From Pelistega indica (GTDB lineage Bacteria; Pseudomonadota; Gammaproteobacteria; Burkholderiales; Burkholderiaceae_B): a stretch of 64,000 bases of DNA. Under the pieces are notes generated by a model. That model did not search any database. It was not told where the DNA came from and saw only the letters and a program-made list of their open reading frames with translations. The position numbers and the translations under genes were made by a program. Shown here one piece after another: positions 1-10,062 of the stretch (position 1 is the first letter of the stretch; each line of letters begins with the position of its first letter). The stretch covers positions 1 through 64,000 of the forward strand of contig NZ_AYSV01000063.1 in assembly GCF_000506865.1 (NCBI RefSeq), given 5' to 3'.

Positions 1-354
1 TTGAGGTTCTTTTTTATGATTTCTTTCCTGCATTCTACTGGATTTAAGACTTGAGCTCGGCATATCATCTGCTTGAGCCGATCGATTCTCCGCTTCGAGT
101 TCTTTTAAGCGTTCTTACATCAGAGACTTCCATCCCCCCATAACGTTCTCGCCATTTGTAGAATGTGGCAGAAGAAATGCCATGTTGACGGCATAACTCT
201 TGAACAGGGGTGCCTGCCTCGGCTTGTTTAAGAATGTTGATAATTTGGCTTTCGCTAGTACGTTTACTCATGGTAAAACTCCTTTGAAATAAGTTTACGG
301 TAACGTTCAAAAAAGTTCTACTTTCTTGTTGTCTTAATTTAGGGGATGGTTACA
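1..354 (-). mobile_element. IS3-family insertion sequence fragment, one end
   Basis: The left edge holds one end of an IS3-family element: a decayed orfA and its upstream leader, read on the minus strand. The inner boundary is placed near 341-354. On the plus strand, sequence from about 355 onward codes for the C-terminal part of HicA, and on the minus strand the sequence starting near 354 (TGTAACCATCCCC) looks like an IS end beginning with TG. The other end, orfB and any target duplication lie outside the window, so the boundary and the terminal repeat are inferences. The element interrupts the hicA-hicB module to its right. Confidence 0.6.
65..271 (-). pseudogene. IS3-family transposase OrfA, frameshifted
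   Basis: The N-terminal helix-turn-helix half of an IS3-type OrfA, starting at the ATG at 271 behind a clear AGGAG. Residues 1-55 or so show the usual pattern: SKRT start, LKQAEAG, CRQHGIS, ATFYKWRERYGG. The reading frame then leaves the family. After SDVR the expected RLKELEAENR is found one frame over, the following RLKQM in the next frame, and YAELK in yet another, each shift being explained by one extra base. The 68-residue product is therefore truncated and the normal leucine-zipper end is scrambled. The accumulated shifts suggest a dead copy, though sequencing error cannot be excluded because other genes here have the same kind of lesion. Confidence 0.75.
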
Positions 355-458
355 AACTTTATTTCAAAAATAAGCAATCCGTCATGCCACGACACCCTGC
401 TAAGGAAATAGCTAATGGCACCATTGAAGCAATCAAAAAACAACTCGGTCTTAGATAA
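342..458 (+). pseudogene. hicA: HicA toxin, 5'-truncated remnant
   Basis: The last ~35 codons of a HicA mRNA-interferase toxin, ending at the TAA at 456-458, 12 bases before hicB. The visible peptide KLYFKNKQSVMPRHP, then KEI and ending KKQLGLR, aligns without gaps to the C-terminal half of E. coli-type HicA (KLRFHGRRSVMPRHP, ending KQLGL). The upstream part, including the conserved glycine-rich turn and the catalytic histidine, is missing and is replaced by IS3-family DNA. The frame is open into the IS but has no HicA-like sequence there. An ATG at 384 lies inside the remnant and could not give an active toxin. The toxin is therefore judged inactive. Confidence 0.7.
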
Positions 459-470
459 AAAAGGAAAAAT

Positions 471-884
471 ATGCTCTATCCTGCTATATTTACCAAAGAA
501 AACACAGGTTATAGTGTGACTTTTCGTGATATTCCTGAAGCGATTACTTGCGGAGACAATTGGAATGATGCACTACATATGGCAAAAGATGCGCTCATCA
601 CTGCTCTAGATTTCTACTTTGAAGATCAACGAGAAGTACCTAGTCCTAGCAAAGCACAGGAAGGTGATGTGCTTATTGAGTTACCCTCTAGTCTTTATGC
701 AAAAGTTTTATTACTCAATGAAATGGTCAAACAACACGTCTCCAATGCTGAGTTGGCTCGTCGTATTGATGTTAGACCCCAAGAAATGCAGCGTATCACT
801 AATCTAAACCATCCCACCAAAATTGATACCATTGCTAAATCACTGGCTGCATTAAATAAGCAATTAATCTTAACGCTTGCATGA
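471..884 (+). CDS. hicB: HicB-family antitoxin
   Basis: A 137-residue HicB antitoxin of the type II HicAB toxin-antitoxin family. Residues 1-55 form the HicB partial RNase-H-like fold (YPAIFTKE, GYSVTFRDIPEA, AKDALITALDFYFE). Residues ~75-137 carry a DNA-binding helix-turn-helix (NAELARRIDVRPQEMQRI) and end in LAALNKQLILTL, as in E. coli HicB. AAGGA precedes the ATG at 471. Normally it binds HicA and represses the hicAB promoter. Here the upstream hicA is truncated, so it is an orphan antitoxin or could neutralise HicA from elsewhere. Its original promoter lay upstream of hicA and was displaced by the IS, so expression may now depend on the IS. Confidence 0.88.
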   Translation: MLYPAIFTKENTGYSVTFRDIPEAITCGDNWNDALHMAKDALITALDFYFEDQREVPSPSKAQEGDVLIELPSSLYAKVLLLNEMVKQHVSNAELARRIDVRPQEMQRITNLNHPTKIDTIAKSLAALNKQLILTLA

Positions 885-1017
885 ATCAGCCGTTCATACG
901 GTCTCTCATGCTAAAATCATCCCTACCTTTATCGTCACACATTTGCGATAAAAAAGCTATTTCGTCCATTTAAGGCTAGTTTGTCCTAGCTAAAACTGTC
1001 CAAGAGAGCAATTTATT

Positions 1018-1839
1018 ATGACCCAACAACTTCAATCTCTATTAGAACAAGCATGGGAAGACCGTGCAAACATCTCTATTGACACAGCCTCTGCAGAGCT
1101 TAAAGATGCCGTAAATACCGCCATTGCTGGTCTAGATGCAGGTACTTTCCGCGTAGCCGAAAAAATTAATGGTCAATGGCAAGTAAATCAATGGCTAAAA
1201 AAAGCTGTTTTATTATCGTTTAGATTAAATGACAATGCCATCATTAATGGTGCTCCTCTTCAGTTCTACGATAAAGTACCGCTAAAATGCCAAGACTATA
1301 CTAGTGAAGACTTCAAAAAAGCAGGCTTCCGTGTTGTTCCTCCTGCTGTTGCTCGCCGTGGTGCTTTTATCGGTAAAAATGTAGTACTTATGCCCTCTTA
1401 CGTCAATATTGGTGCTTATGTTGATGAAGGCACAATGGTTGATACATGGGCAACGGTTGGCTCATGCGCTCAAATTGGTAAAAACGTTCACCTATCAGGG
1501 GGTGTCGGTATTGGTGGCGTATTAGAGCCATTACAAGCTAACCCTACGATTATTGAAGATAACTGCTTTATCGGTGCTCGCTCAGAAATTGTAGAGGGTG
1601 TGATTGTAGAAGAGAACTCTGTTCTTGCTATGGGCGTATTTCTCTCTCAAAGCACTAAAATCTATAATCGTGAGACAGGTGAAATTACCTATGGTCGTGT
1701 ACCGTCTGGCTCGGTCGTAGTCCCCGGCTCTTTACCTAGTGCTGATGGTACTCATAGCCTTGCTTGCGCTGTTATTGTAAAACGTGTTGATGCACAGACT
1801 CGTTCAAAAACAAGTATTAATGATTTATTAAGAGCCTAA
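1018..1839 (+). CDS. dapD: Tetrahydrodipicolinate N-succinyltransferase
   Basis: DapD, 273 residues, the usual proteobacterial length. It transfers succinyl from succinyl-CoA to 2,3,4,5-tetrahydropyridine-2,6-dicarboxylate in the cytoplasmic succinylase branch of lysine and meso-diaminopimelate synthesis. An N-terminal helical domain (to ~105) is followed by a left-handed beta-helix of hexapeptide repeats ([33 protein letters not shown]) and a C-terminal tail ending [18 protein letters not shown]. The [15 protein letters not shown] segment around residues 135-150 is the acceptor/CoA site region. dapE follows after 4 bases, so the two are surely cotranscribed. The 133-base gap upstream holds the presumed promoter; no clear -10/-35 pair was seen. 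Confidence 0.97.
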   Translation: MTQQLQSLLEQAWEDRANISIDTASAELKDAVNTAIAGLDAGTFRVAEKINGQWQVNQWLKKAVLLSFRLNDNAIINGAPLQFYDKVPLKCQDYTSEDFKKAGFRVVPPAVARRGAFIGKNVVLMPSYVNIGAYVDEGTMVDTWATVGSCAQIGKNVHLSGGVGIGGVLEPLQANPTIIEDNCFIGARSEIVEGVIVEENSVLAMGVFLSQSTKIYNRETGEITYGRVPSGSVVVPGSLPSADGTHSLACAVIVKRVDAQTRSKTSINDLLRA

Positions 1840-1843
1840 TACA

Positions 1844-2983
1844 ATGACGATGACTAAACCAACTGTTTTAGAATTAGCAATTGATTTAATTAATCGTGAT
1901 TCCATTACGCCAGAAGATAAGGGCTGCCAAGAGCGAATTACCGAAATTCTTGAAGAGGTAGGTTTTCAGGCTGAATATCTACCGTTTGAAGACGTACAAA
2001 ACTTGTGGATTCGTAAAGGAACACAACATCCTGTTGTGGTTTTTGCTGGTCATACTGATGTTGTGCCTACTGGTCCAGTTGATTGTTGGTCATCACCACC
2101 GTTTGAGGCAACTGTAAAAGATGGCTTGCTTTATGGCCGTGGGGCAGCTGATATGAAAAGCTCAGTGGCTGCCTTTACCTTAGCTTGTCGTGAATTTGTG
2201 GAAAAACACCCTGATCACAAAGGCTCGCTTGCTCTACTCATCACGTCTGATGAAGAAGGTCCTTCTATCAATGGCACCGTTAAGGTATGTGAAGTATTAA
2301 AGCAACGACAAGAACATATTGACTATTGTATTGTTGGAGAGCCAACGTCAAGTAAAGCATTTGGTGATACGATTAAAAACGGTCGTAGAGGTTCGCTAAC
2401 AGGTACCTTAACCATTAAAGGTAAACAAGGTCATGTCGCTTATCCAGAAAAAGTCCGTAATCCAATTCACTTAAGTGCACAGGCCATCGCTGATTTAAGC
2501 GCTCAGGTGTGGGATAACGGGAATGATTATTTTCCACCGACCACCTTCCAAATCTCCAATTATCACTCTGGTACTGGTGCAACAAATGTTGTTCCTGGCA
2601 CTGCAACAGTTATTTTTAATTTCCGTTTTTCTACCGCTAGCACACCTGAAAGTTTGAAAAAAACGGTACACTCTATTTTAGATAAGTATCATCTAGACTA
2701 TGACTTAGATTGGGTTTTGGGTGGGGAGCCATTCTTAACTGAAACAGGTAACTTAACTAAAGCGATTCAACAAGCAATCCTAGATACAACAGGTATTACC
2801 GCGGAGTTAAATACGGTGGGTGGCACATCAGATGGGCGTTTTATTGCTAAAATTTGCCCACAAGTGATTGAGTTTGGACCGATTAATGCCTCTATTCACC
2901 AGCTAAATGAGCATATTGCTGTTGATGACTTAGAGCCATTAAAAGAAATTTATAAAAAAACCTTGAGCAATCTTCTACTCTAA
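1844..2983 (+). CDS. dapE: Succinyl-diaminopimelate desuccinylase
   Basis: DapE, 379 residues, a dizinc M20-family amidohydrolase that hydrolyses N-succinyl-LL-diaminopimelate, the step two after DapD. Visible metal and catalytic motifs are GHTDVVPTG (His70, Asp72), [10 protein letters not shown] (Asp103), SDEEGP (Glu137/Glu138) and, near the end, GGTSDGRF and the HQLNEHI ligand region. The dimerisation lid lies between ~180 and 295. The ATG at 1844 is 4 bases behind the dapD stop; a second in-frame ATG at 1850 (MTKPT) is an alternative start. prmB follows 34 bases later. Confidence 0.96.
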   Translation: MTMTKPTVLELAIDLINRDSITPEDKGCQERITEILEEVGFQAEYLPFEDVQNLWIRKGTQHPVVVFAGHTDVVPTGPVDCWSSPPFEATVKDGLLYGRGAADMKSSVAAFTLACREFVEKHPDHKGSLALLITSDEEGPSINGTVKVCEVLKQRQEHIDYCIVGEPTSSKAFGDTIKNGRRGSLTGTLTIKGKQGHVAYPEKVRNPIHLSAQAIADLSAQVWDNGNDYFPPTTFQISNYHSGTGATNVVPGTATVIFNFRFSTASTPESLKKTVHSILDKYHLDYDLDWVLGGEPFLTETGNLTKAIQQAILDTTGITAELNTVGGTSDGRFIAKICPQVIEFGPINASIHQLNEHIAVDDLEPLKEIYKKTLSNLLL

Positions 2984-3017
2984 TCTGCTAGTCTTTTTTA
3001 TGAAAAAGGATTGAACC

Positions 3018-3922
3018 ATGAGTTCTACTGAAAACTTTGAAGAATTAACGACAATTCGTGATGTAATTCGCTATGCAGTTTCCCAATTTAATGAACATAA
3101 ACTGTTCTTTGGGCATGGTTCTGATAATGCATGGGATGAGGCTGTTTATTTAACGCTTTTTGCTCTAAATTTGCCCTTAGATGAGTTAGATGTTTATATT
3201 GATGCACATATCTTGAAAAAAGAGAGAAAACGTTGCTTAGATCTCATCCATGAACGCGTTAAAAAAAGAGTTCCCCTAGCTTACTTAACAGGTGAGGCTT
3301 GGCTACAAGGTTATCGCTTTATTGTCGATAAGCATGTTATCGTTCCTCGCTCCCCTATCTCAGAATTACTTGGACAACAATTAAGCCCATGGGTCATTAA
3401 TCCAGACGCAAGATTAAACATTCTCGATATGTGTACTGGGTCTGCTAATTTGGCTATTTTAGCGGCAATTAACTTCCCTCATGCGCATGTTGATGCTGTC
3501 GATGTCTCTGAAAAAGCCCTTAAAGTCGCTAAGCAGAATGTTGAGCTTTATCAGTTTGCTCATCAAGTAAGTCTATACCAAAGTGATTTATTCACTGACT
3601 TACCTGAAAAACAATATGACATCATTATTTGCAACCCACCTTATGTCAATGAAACCTCTATGCAAGCTCTTCCTGAAGAGTATCAAAATGAGCCTAAGAT
3701 GGCACTTACAGGTGGTGAGGATGGCATGGATCTAATCCGTAAAATCCTACATGATGCCCCCCGTTATCTTCGTGATGAGGCTTTATTGTCTTGGAAATTG
3801 GTCATGAATATGAAAACTTCTTGACTGTTTTTCCTTCTATCAACCCAACACTACTAGAAACAGAAACGACTACAGAAAGCATTCTTTTACTCACCAAAGA
3901 AGATTTGCTCATGTTGGATTAA
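3018..3922 (+). CDS. prmB: Ribosomal protein uL3 glutamine methyltransferase, frameshifted near C-terminus
   Basis: PrmB, the SAM-dependent N5-glutamine methyltransferase of ribosomal protein L3. An N-terminal helical domain precedes the methyltransferase fold with SAM motif ILDMCTGSANLAI (135-147) and the family-defining NPPY (206-209). The uninterrupted frame ends at 3824 after 268 residues with an unlike tail. From about 3788 the next frame gives LEIGHEYENFLTVFP and runs to the TAA at 3920-3922, exactly the expected end. Restoring one G (TTGTC to TTGGTC) makes EALLVLEIGHE. So the gene is complete apart from a single missing base, either a sequencing error or a recent mutation. It follows dapE closely, a common arrangement in betaproteobacteria. 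Confidence 0.88.
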
Positions 3923-3955
3923 TTGATTTATTTTAGCTATTTTAGTTTACGTTAA

Positions 3956-5885
3956 ATGATTCGTGCTTCACATCTTAGCCTTCGCCGAGGAACAAAAGTC
4001 CTATTAGATAATACTGATTTTGTTGTTCATCCCGGAGAGCGTGTTGGTATTGTTGGTAAAAACGGAGCTGGAAAATCCAGTTTATTTGCACTAATACTCG
4101 GTGAAATTGATCAGGATGCAGGCGATTTAGAAATCCCTGCTTCTTGGCGAATTGCTCATGTAAAACAAAATACACTCATCGGCAAACAGTCTGCTAGAGA
4201 CTTTGTGATAGACGGTGATACACACCTTAGAGCACTTCAAGAGCAACGTCTACATACAGCTGACAATGATGGACAACGAATTGCCGAACTAGAACATGAG
4301 CTGACTGAAGCCGGGCATTGGACAGCAAAATCACGAGCTGAACAGTTATTAGCAGGTCTAGGCTTTACCCCTGAGCAATGGGAAGAAGCTATTGAGAATT
4401 TTTCTGGTGGATGGCAGGTAAGACTGGCATTAGCTCGTGCTTTAATGATGCCTTCAGATTTATTATTACTGGATGAGCCAACTAACCATTTAGACTTAGA
4501 TGCTATGCTGTGGCTAGAAAAATGGCTACACAGCTATCCGGGTACTGTTCTCTTAATCTCTCATGATACAGAGTTTCTTAATGCGGTTGCAAAAACTATT
4601 TTAAATTTTGACGGTCAGCAATTGGTACGCTACAAAGGTGACTACGACAGTTTTCTAACACAAAAAGCCGAACGCCTACGTCAACAACAAGTCGCTATTG
4701 ATAGACAGGCAAGAGAGACGCAACGTTTGCAAAGCTTTATTGATCGTTTTAAAGCCAAAGCTACCAAGGCAAAACAGGCTCAAAGTCGTGTTAAAGCACT
4801 AGCACGAATGCAAGCACTATCCCCTATTAAAGTAGAATCTTCCATTGACATAAAAATTCCATCGCCTGATCATATGCCTGATCCTTTATTGGTGATGGAT
4901 AAACTCTGTGTGGGATACCACACTGATCAAGGTGATAAACCTATTCTTAGCCATATCAGCTTAATGCTTCGTGGTGGTGCTCGTATTGGCGTACTGGGTG
5001 TTAACGGTGCTGGTAAATCCACACTTATCAAAACAATTGCCCATGAAATACCTCCTTTATCAGGAACATTCACGGCATCTAAAGGCTTATCTATAGGCTA
5101 TTTTGCACAACATCAACTGGATATGTTGGATATGCAAGCTACTCCTTTGATGCATTTACAGCGTATTGCTGATCCTGCTATCCGTGAGCAAGAGCTAAGA
5201 AATTATTTAGGTACGTTTGGTTTTAGTGGTGACACTGTTAATTCAGTTATTCTGCCTTTTTCAGGTGGTGAAAAAGCCCGTCTCGCTTTATCATTGATTG
5301 TATGGCAAAAGCCAAATTTATTATTACTGGATGAGCCTAGTAATCACCTTGATACCGATACTCGTGAAGCATTAGCAACGGCATTAGCTGAATTTGAAGG
5401 AAGTGTACTGTTAGTTTCGCATGATCGTCATCTATTGCGAACAACTGTGGATAGTTTTTGGATTGTTGCCGATGGCTCTGTTATTGAATTTGACGGGGAT
5501 TTAGAAGATTATCAAGCATGGCTAAATAATCGCCAACAGCAACAACGCAAAGAAGACCGTCAAGTCAATTCCTCTGATATTGTCATAGACAGAAAGGAAC
5601 AAAAACGTTTAGAGGCTGAAGAGCGTCAACGTAAATCTGCTTTACGTAAACCATTAGAAAAAAAGGCGATTGACTTAGAAAATAAAGTACAGCGTATTCA
5701 GCAACGTATTAGCGAAATTGATGCTTTTATTGCGGATGAAAGCTTTTACTCCGATGCTAGACGAGATGAAGCGGATAAAATTACTCGAAGAACACGGTAA
5801 TCTTAGCCGTCAAGCAACAGAGCTTGAAGAAGAATGGCTTAATACTCTTGAAGAAATAGAAGCCATTAATCAGCAAGGTGTTTAA
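3956..5885 (+). CDS. yheS: ABC-F ATPase, YheS type, frameshifted near C-terminus
   Basis: A soluble ABC-F protein with tandem ATPase domains, closest in pattern to E. coli YheS, a ribosome-associated factor. Walker A GKNGAGKS lies at 34-41, the first signature is FSGGW, and Walker [15 protein letters not shown]. The linker [18 protein letters not shown] is typical. The second Walker A is GVNGAGKS, with signature [12 protein letters not shown] and then [13 protein letters not shown] coiled C-terminal tail follows. The continuous frame stops at 5800; removing one A from the AAAA at 5777-5780 gives [21 protein letters not shown] and a natural end at 5883-5885. The repaired C-terminus overlaps the convergent rnhB end by about 20 bases. 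Confidence 0.88.
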
Positions 5886-6483
5886 ATACAAGCATTTCTT
5901 TGACTGGAGAAAAGCTCCTACGGTGAGCTATACAGGGACCATATTGCTTTAATAAAGAAAGATGCTGTGCTGTGCCATAGCCTTTATGTTGATTGAATGC
6001 ATATTGTGGAAATTGTTGATGCAACTCAACCAAAGAGGCATCACGTGCTGTTTTAGCGAGAATAGACGCGGCAGAAATGCATTGCTCTTTTAAATCTCCC
6101 TTTACAATAGCTCTAGCAGGTATTCTTAATTCCTTTGGCACCCTATTTCCATCAATAAGTACCAGTTCTGGTTTGATAGACAATCCTTTAACGGCTCTTA
6201 TCATCGCTAACATCGTTGCTTGTAATATATTAAGCGTATCAATTTCTGTCACACTCGCACTGGCAATACACCAAGCTAATGCTTTTTGTTTAATTTCTAT
6301 CGCTAATTTATCACGTTTAGCTTCGGATAATTTTTTTGAATCTGTTAAACCTTCTATGGAATAATTGCCATCTAAAATAACAGCTGCCGCAAAGACATCA
6401 CCAGCTAGAGGCCCTCTTCCTGCTTCGTCAACACCAGCAATCAGCTGATAGTTTTCTACGTCAAATAGTGATAAATTTTCCAC
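5866..6483 (-). CDS. rnhB: Ribonuclease HII
   Basis: RNase HII, 205 residues, which nicks 5' of ribonucleotides embedded in DNA and starts ribonucleotide excision repair. The N-terminal active-site block [14 protein letters not shown] (Asp19, Glu20) is intact, as are LTDSKKLSE, a later catalytic Asp in [15 protein letters not shown] and HKGYGTAQH. The start is a GTG at 6483; no in-frame ATG lies closer to the conserved block. It is the last gene of the lpx string, 13 bases after lpxB, the usual lpxA-lpxB-rnhB order. Its 3' end faces the ABC-F gene. Confidence 0.95.
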   Translation of the reverse strand: MENLSLFDVENYQLIAGVDEAGRGPLAGDVFAAAVILDGNYSIEGLTDSKKLSEAKRDKLAIEIKQKALAWCIASASVTEIDTLNILQATMLAMIRAVKGLSIKPELVLIDGNRVPKELRIPARAIVKGDLKEQCISAASILAKTARDASLVELHQQFPQYAFNQHKGYGTAQHLSLLKQYGPCIAHRRSFSPVKEMLVFKHLAD

Positions 6484-6496
6484 TCGCTATGCCATC

Positions 6497-7666
6497 CTAA
6501 CGATTCGCCAAAGATAAAATCACCTCTGCTGCTTTTTGTGCTGTGTCTTGTTTTAAGGTTAAATGAAGTTGGTGAAATTTTTGTTTTAAATCTGAAATAT
6601 ATTCCACATCTTCAAGTGCCTTAATACACGCTTGGCTTAATTGGTTTGGATTGGCCTCTTCTTGTAATAGCTCCGGCACAGCAAACTCATTTAATAATAC
6701 ATTTGGTAAACCCACCCAGGGGACATAAGGCTTTTCTTGACCTGATTTCCACTCCATTATTTTTCTCACTAAGGGCGAGAGTTTATAGGAGATAACCATA
6801 GGTTTTTTGAATAAAGCTGTTTCTAATGTCGCTGTACCACTAGCCACCAATGCTGCATCACAAGCTTGCATAACATTCCATGAAATAGGCCAATCAGAGA
6901 CTTTTTTATCGTAAATATGTAGATTGGGTACGGGTATATCTTTAGCAATGGTATTGAACTGAGTCTTGCGTTTTTCATTCACCAAAGGCACAATAAAATG
7001 TAAATTTGGATCCCGCTGTGCAAGCAATTGAGCTGTTTTTAAAAAAGGCTCTGCGAGGAGTTTTATTTCTGAACTACGGCTGCCAGGAAGTATCGCCAAC
7101 ACTTTAGCATCTATAGGCAATCCTAAAGCCTGTTTTGCTTGTTGAATATCTGTATCAAGAGGAATTTGTGATGCTAAAGGATGACCCACAAAAGTAACAG
7201 GTATTCCTTCTTTTTTATAAATAGCTGTTTCAAAAGGAAAAAGCACCAACATATGCGATACAGCTTCGCGTATTTGGTGAATCCGCTCATATCGCCAAGC
7301 CCAGATTGAGGGGCCTACAAAATGAACCGTTGGAATACCATTAGCTTTAAGTTTATGCTCTAAACGCAAATTAAAGTCAGGCGCATCTACACCAACATAA
7401 ACATCGGGTTTGTTCATTAAAAGACGTTTTTCCAGCCCTTTATAGGTAGCAATCAGCTTAGGTAAAGACTTCAACGCATCTACATAACCAAATACTGTCA
7501 GCAAATCCATAGGATAGTCAATATGCATCCCCGTTGCTGCCATATTTGGACCACCAATACCATTAAAAGACAAGTTAGCTTGGTGATCTTGCATACCCTT
7601 AATAATACGTGAGGCCAGTAAATCCCCTGAGGGTTCACCGGCCACTATCGCTATTTTCTTACTCAT
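6497..7666 (-). CDS. lpxB: Lipid-A-disaccharide synthase
   Basis: LpxB, 389 residues from the ATG at 7666 (a TTG at 7672 is two codons earlier). It is a GT19 inverting glycosyltransferase at the inner membrane that joins UDP-2,3-diacylglucosamine and lipid X into the lipid A disaccharide. Family marks are VAGEPSGD near the start, GIGGPNMAATG, GVDAPDFNLRLE, SIWAWRYERIHQI, LPGSRSSEI and SGTATLETAL. It follows the lpxA stop by a few bases and has no strong Shine-Dalgarno, so translation is probably coupled to lpxA. Confidence 0.97.
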   Translation of the reverse strand: MSKKIAIVAGEPSGDLLASRIIKGMQDHQANLSFNGIGGPNMAATGMHIDYPMDLLTVFGYVDALKSLPKLIATYKGLEKRLLMNKPDVYVGVDAPDFNLRLEHKLKANGIPTVHFVGPSIWAWRYERIHQIREAVSHMLVLFPFETAIYKKEGIPVTFVGHPLASQIPLDTDIQQAKQALGLPIDAKVLAILPGSRSSEIKLLAEPFLKTAQLLAQRDPNLHFIVPLVNEKRKTQFNTIAKDIPVPNLHIYDKKVSDWPISWNVMQACDAALVASGTATLETALFKKPMVISYKLSPLVRKIMEWKSGQEKPYVPWVGLPNVLLNEFAVPELLQEEANPNQLSQACIKALEDVEYISDLKQKFHQLHLTLKQDTAQKAAEVILSLANR

Positions 7667-7672
7667 AGACAA

Positions 7673-8470
7673 TTAATGATTATTACGACCAATACCACGA
7701 CCTGATGTCGAGAAAAAGTCTAAAAATACTTGCAAGTGATCTGCGCAGTCTGGGTGTTGCCCTTGTAATCGTTTTAATTCTGTGATGGCATCAGGCAGTG
7801 GTAATTGACGCAAATAAATTACCTTGTAAGCTTCTCTAAGAACTTGAATCTGTTCAGCCGTAAAACCACGACGCTTTAACCCTTCGGAATTAATCCCTGC
7901 AGGTTTATAAGGTTGCCCTGCTCCTAACACATAGGGAGGAATATCCTGACGAATGGAAGACATGCCTCCTGTCATTGAATGAGCGCCAATATGGATAAAT
8001 TGATGTGCTGCAGACATACCACCAATAATCGCCCAATCACCCACATGGATATGTCCTGCTAATTGAACCGTATTAGCAATAATGGTATGGCTACCGATTT
8101 GGCAATCATGTGCGATATGGACATAAGCCATAATCCAGTTATCATTACCTAATCTTGTCACACCAACATCTTGAGACGTACCAGTATTAATAGTCACATA
8201 TTCACGGATGGTATTATTGTCACCTATTTCTAAGTAAGTGATTTCATTATTATATTTTTTATCTTGAGGAATACCACCAATAGAGCAGAATCGATAGAAA
8301 ACGTTGTTTTTTCCAATCGTTGTATGCCCATCAATTACACAGTGCTCACCAACGATTGTTCCCTCACCAATCTTTACGTTCTCATGAATCACCGCATATG
8401 CTTTGACTTCTACGCTTTCATGAAGATCAGCACCTTCATGTACAATTGCTGTTGGATGTATCTTGGCCAT
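7673..8470 (-). CDS. lpxA: UDP-N-acetylglucosamine acyltransferase
   Basis: LpxA, 265 residues from the ATG at 8470. A homotrimeric left-handed beta-helix enzyme, it moves a 3-hydroxyacyl chain from ACP to UDP-GlcNAc, the first lipid A step. Hexapeptide repeats start at IHPTAIVHEGA and run to ~190. The catalytic histidine is in YVHIAHDCQIG (His121). The C-terminal helical domain has GLKRRGFTAEQI. The start is set by the fabZ stop codon: the TAA of fabZ is one base before this ATG, with a GGTGA ahead of it, indicating coupled translation. A GTG three codons upstream is less likely. Confidence 0.97.
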   Translation of the reverse strand: MAKIHPTAIVHEGADLHESVEVKAYAVIHENVKIGEGTIVGEHCVIDGHTTIGKNNVFYRFCSIGGIPQDKKYNNEITYLEIGDNNTIREYVTINTGTSQDVGVTRLGNDNWIMAYVHIAHDCQIGSHTIIANTVQLAGHIHVGDWAIIGGMSAAHQFIHIGAHSMTGGMSSIRQDIPPYVLGAGQPYKPAGINSEGLKRRGFTAEQIQVLREAYKVIYLRQLPLPDAITELKRLQGQHPDCADHLQVFLDFFSTSGRGIGRNNH

Positions 8471-8471
8471 A

Positions 8472-8927
8472 TTATTCACCTATATCACGGATAGCACACA
8501 TAATTTTGGCTTCTGCAACCACCTGCCCATCTACGAGAGCTTTCGCATCATATTTACACATTACTTTACTGATTCGAATGGCTTTCACTTCTAATCTTAA
8601 TTGATCACCAGGTACAACCGGTTTACGGAATCTGGCTTCATCCACACCAACTAAATAATAAGCTGTTGTTTTGCTATCGAGTGTCGTTTCACCGTCAGGT
8701 TTTGAAAACGAAAAAATGGCGGCAGCTTGTGCTAGAGCTTCAATAATTAATACACCAGGCATAACTGGTAAATGGGGGAAATGTCCTACAAAAAAAGGCT
8801 CATTAATTGTCACATTTTTAATCGCAACAATACTTTCCCCCGGTACCATCTCAATAACCCTATCCACCAATAGCATTGGATAACGATGAGGGATGTGTTC
8901 CATAATACCACGAATGTCTATTTCCAT
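8472..8927 (-). CDS. fabZ: 3-hydroxyacyl-ACP dehydratase FabZ
   Basis: FabZ, 151 residues, a hot-dog-fold dehydratase that converts 3-hydroxyacyl-ACP to trans-2-enoyl-ACP in fatty acid elongation. Because it draws on the same hydroxyacyl-ACP pool as LpxA and LpxD, its place between lpxD and lpxA is functionally sensible and widely conserved. Visible are [14 protein letters not shown], the catalytic His49 in [11 protein letters not shown] and Glu63 in IIEALAQ, and the C-terminal [10 protein letters not shown]. It starts at the ATG at 8927, 25 bases after lpxD. Confidence 0.97.
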   Translation of the reverse strand: MEIDIRGIMEHIPHRYPMLLVDRVIEMVPGESIVAIKNVTINEPFFVGHFPHLPVMPGVLIIEALAQAAAIFSFSKPDGETTLDSKTTAYYLVGVDEARFRKPVVPGDQLRLEVKAIRISKVMCKYDAKALVDGQVVAEAKIMCAIRDIGE

Positions 8928-8952
8928 AATTCTTCCACTATTCGATACAAAT

Positions 8953-10059
8953 TTATTCTTTACTATCCATATTATCGATGAATTGTTCTACTTTTTGTAA
9001 ACGACGGCGTAATTCATACAATCCCGTTAGCGCAGCAGCATTTCTTTGCCAATCTCTATGTTCTTGAATTGGCCACGCACCTGTATATCTTCCCGGTTTT
9101 GTAATACTTGACATGACTCCCGTAGCACCAGAAATATGGACATCATCACCTAATTCTATATGGCCAGCCATCATCGCTGCACCAGCTAAAGTACAACGTT
9201 TACCTATTTTTGTAGAACCAGCAATCCCCACACAAGCCGCCATGGCTGTATGTTCACCAACCTCACAGTTATGACCAATCATAATTTGGTTATCTAGTTT
9301 AACCCCTCTATGAATAACTGTATTGGCTAATGCCCCACGATCAATCGTTGTATTAGCACCGATCTCTACATCGTCTTCAATGATAACAGTGCCCAACTGA
9401 GAAATCTTAGACCATGCTCCTTGCTCCTTGGTTGAGTCAGGAGCAAAACCAAAGCCATCTGCACCGATTACAGCGCCACTATGAATAATACAATGACGAC
9501 CAATTTCTACGCCATGGTATAAAGTCACGTTAGGATAAAGCTTAGTTCCTTGACCGACCTTACATCCTTCACCGACTACAGCACCAGCCTCAATGACGAC
9601 ATCATCCTCAATCACAGCATTGGCTTCAATAACAGCTAACGCTCTGATTGTAACGTTTTTACCTATTTTAGCCGTACTATCAATTGATGCTTTTTCATGT
9701 ATTTGTGCTGTATGGTGAGAAAATTTTGCTTTCTCAAACCATTGAGTAATGCGAGCATAAAGTAAATAAGGCTGTTCACATTCAACAATAGTAAATGGCA
9801 CATCAGCAGGCAAAGCATCAATCGCTTTTTTAGGAAGAATGACTGCACCAGCTTTAGTCACTTGCAACAAATCAAAAAATTTTGCATTGGCCAAAAAACC
9901 AATTTCCTGCTCTGTTGCATCTACTAATGAACCAATGCCCCTTATAGTAGGCATACCTTTAGCATTAGTTTTAATAGTATAATCAATGCCAGAAGTATCT
10001 ACTTGGGAAAGTAAATTATCTAAGCATACAGCTTGATTTGTTGCAAGGATTATTGTCAT
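8953..10059 (-). CDS. lpxD: UDP-3-O-acylglucosamine N-acyltransferase
   Basis: LpxD, 368 residues. It adds the second hydroxyacyl chain, at the 2-amino position, to UDP-3-O-acylglucosamine. The N-terminal uridine-binding domain (to ~100) is followed by a beta-helix of hexapeptide repeats ([22 protein letters not shown] and on) and a C-terminal helical arm ([11 protein letters not shown]). The catalytic histidine lies in [12 protein letters not shown], and [10 protein letters not shown] is a family mark. It begins 3 bases after the skp stop. Confidence 0.97.
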   Translation of the reverse strand: MTIILATNQAVCLDNLLSQVDTSGIDYTIKTNAKGMPTIRGIGSLVDATEQEIGFLANAKFFDLLQVTKAGAVILPKKAIDALPADVPFTIVECEQPYLLYARITQWFEKAKFSHHTAQIHEKASIDSTAKIGKNVTIRALAVIEANAVIEDDVVIEAGAVVGEGCKVGQGTKLYPNVTLYHGVEIGRHCIIHSGAVIGADGFGFAPDSTKEQGAWSKISQLGTVIIEDDVEIGANTTIDRGALANTVIHRGVKLDNQIMIGHNCEVGEHTAMAACVGIAGSTKIGKRCTLAGAAMMAGHIELGDDVHISGATGVMSSITKPGRYTGAWPIQEHRDWQRNAAALTGLYELRRRLQKVEQFIDNMDSKE

Positions 10060-10062
10060 AGA

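Noticed and set aside
384-458. A short gene starting at the ATG at 384
   Set aside because: It is the internal methionine of the HicA motif SVMPRHP, so it is a remnant and not a separate gene.
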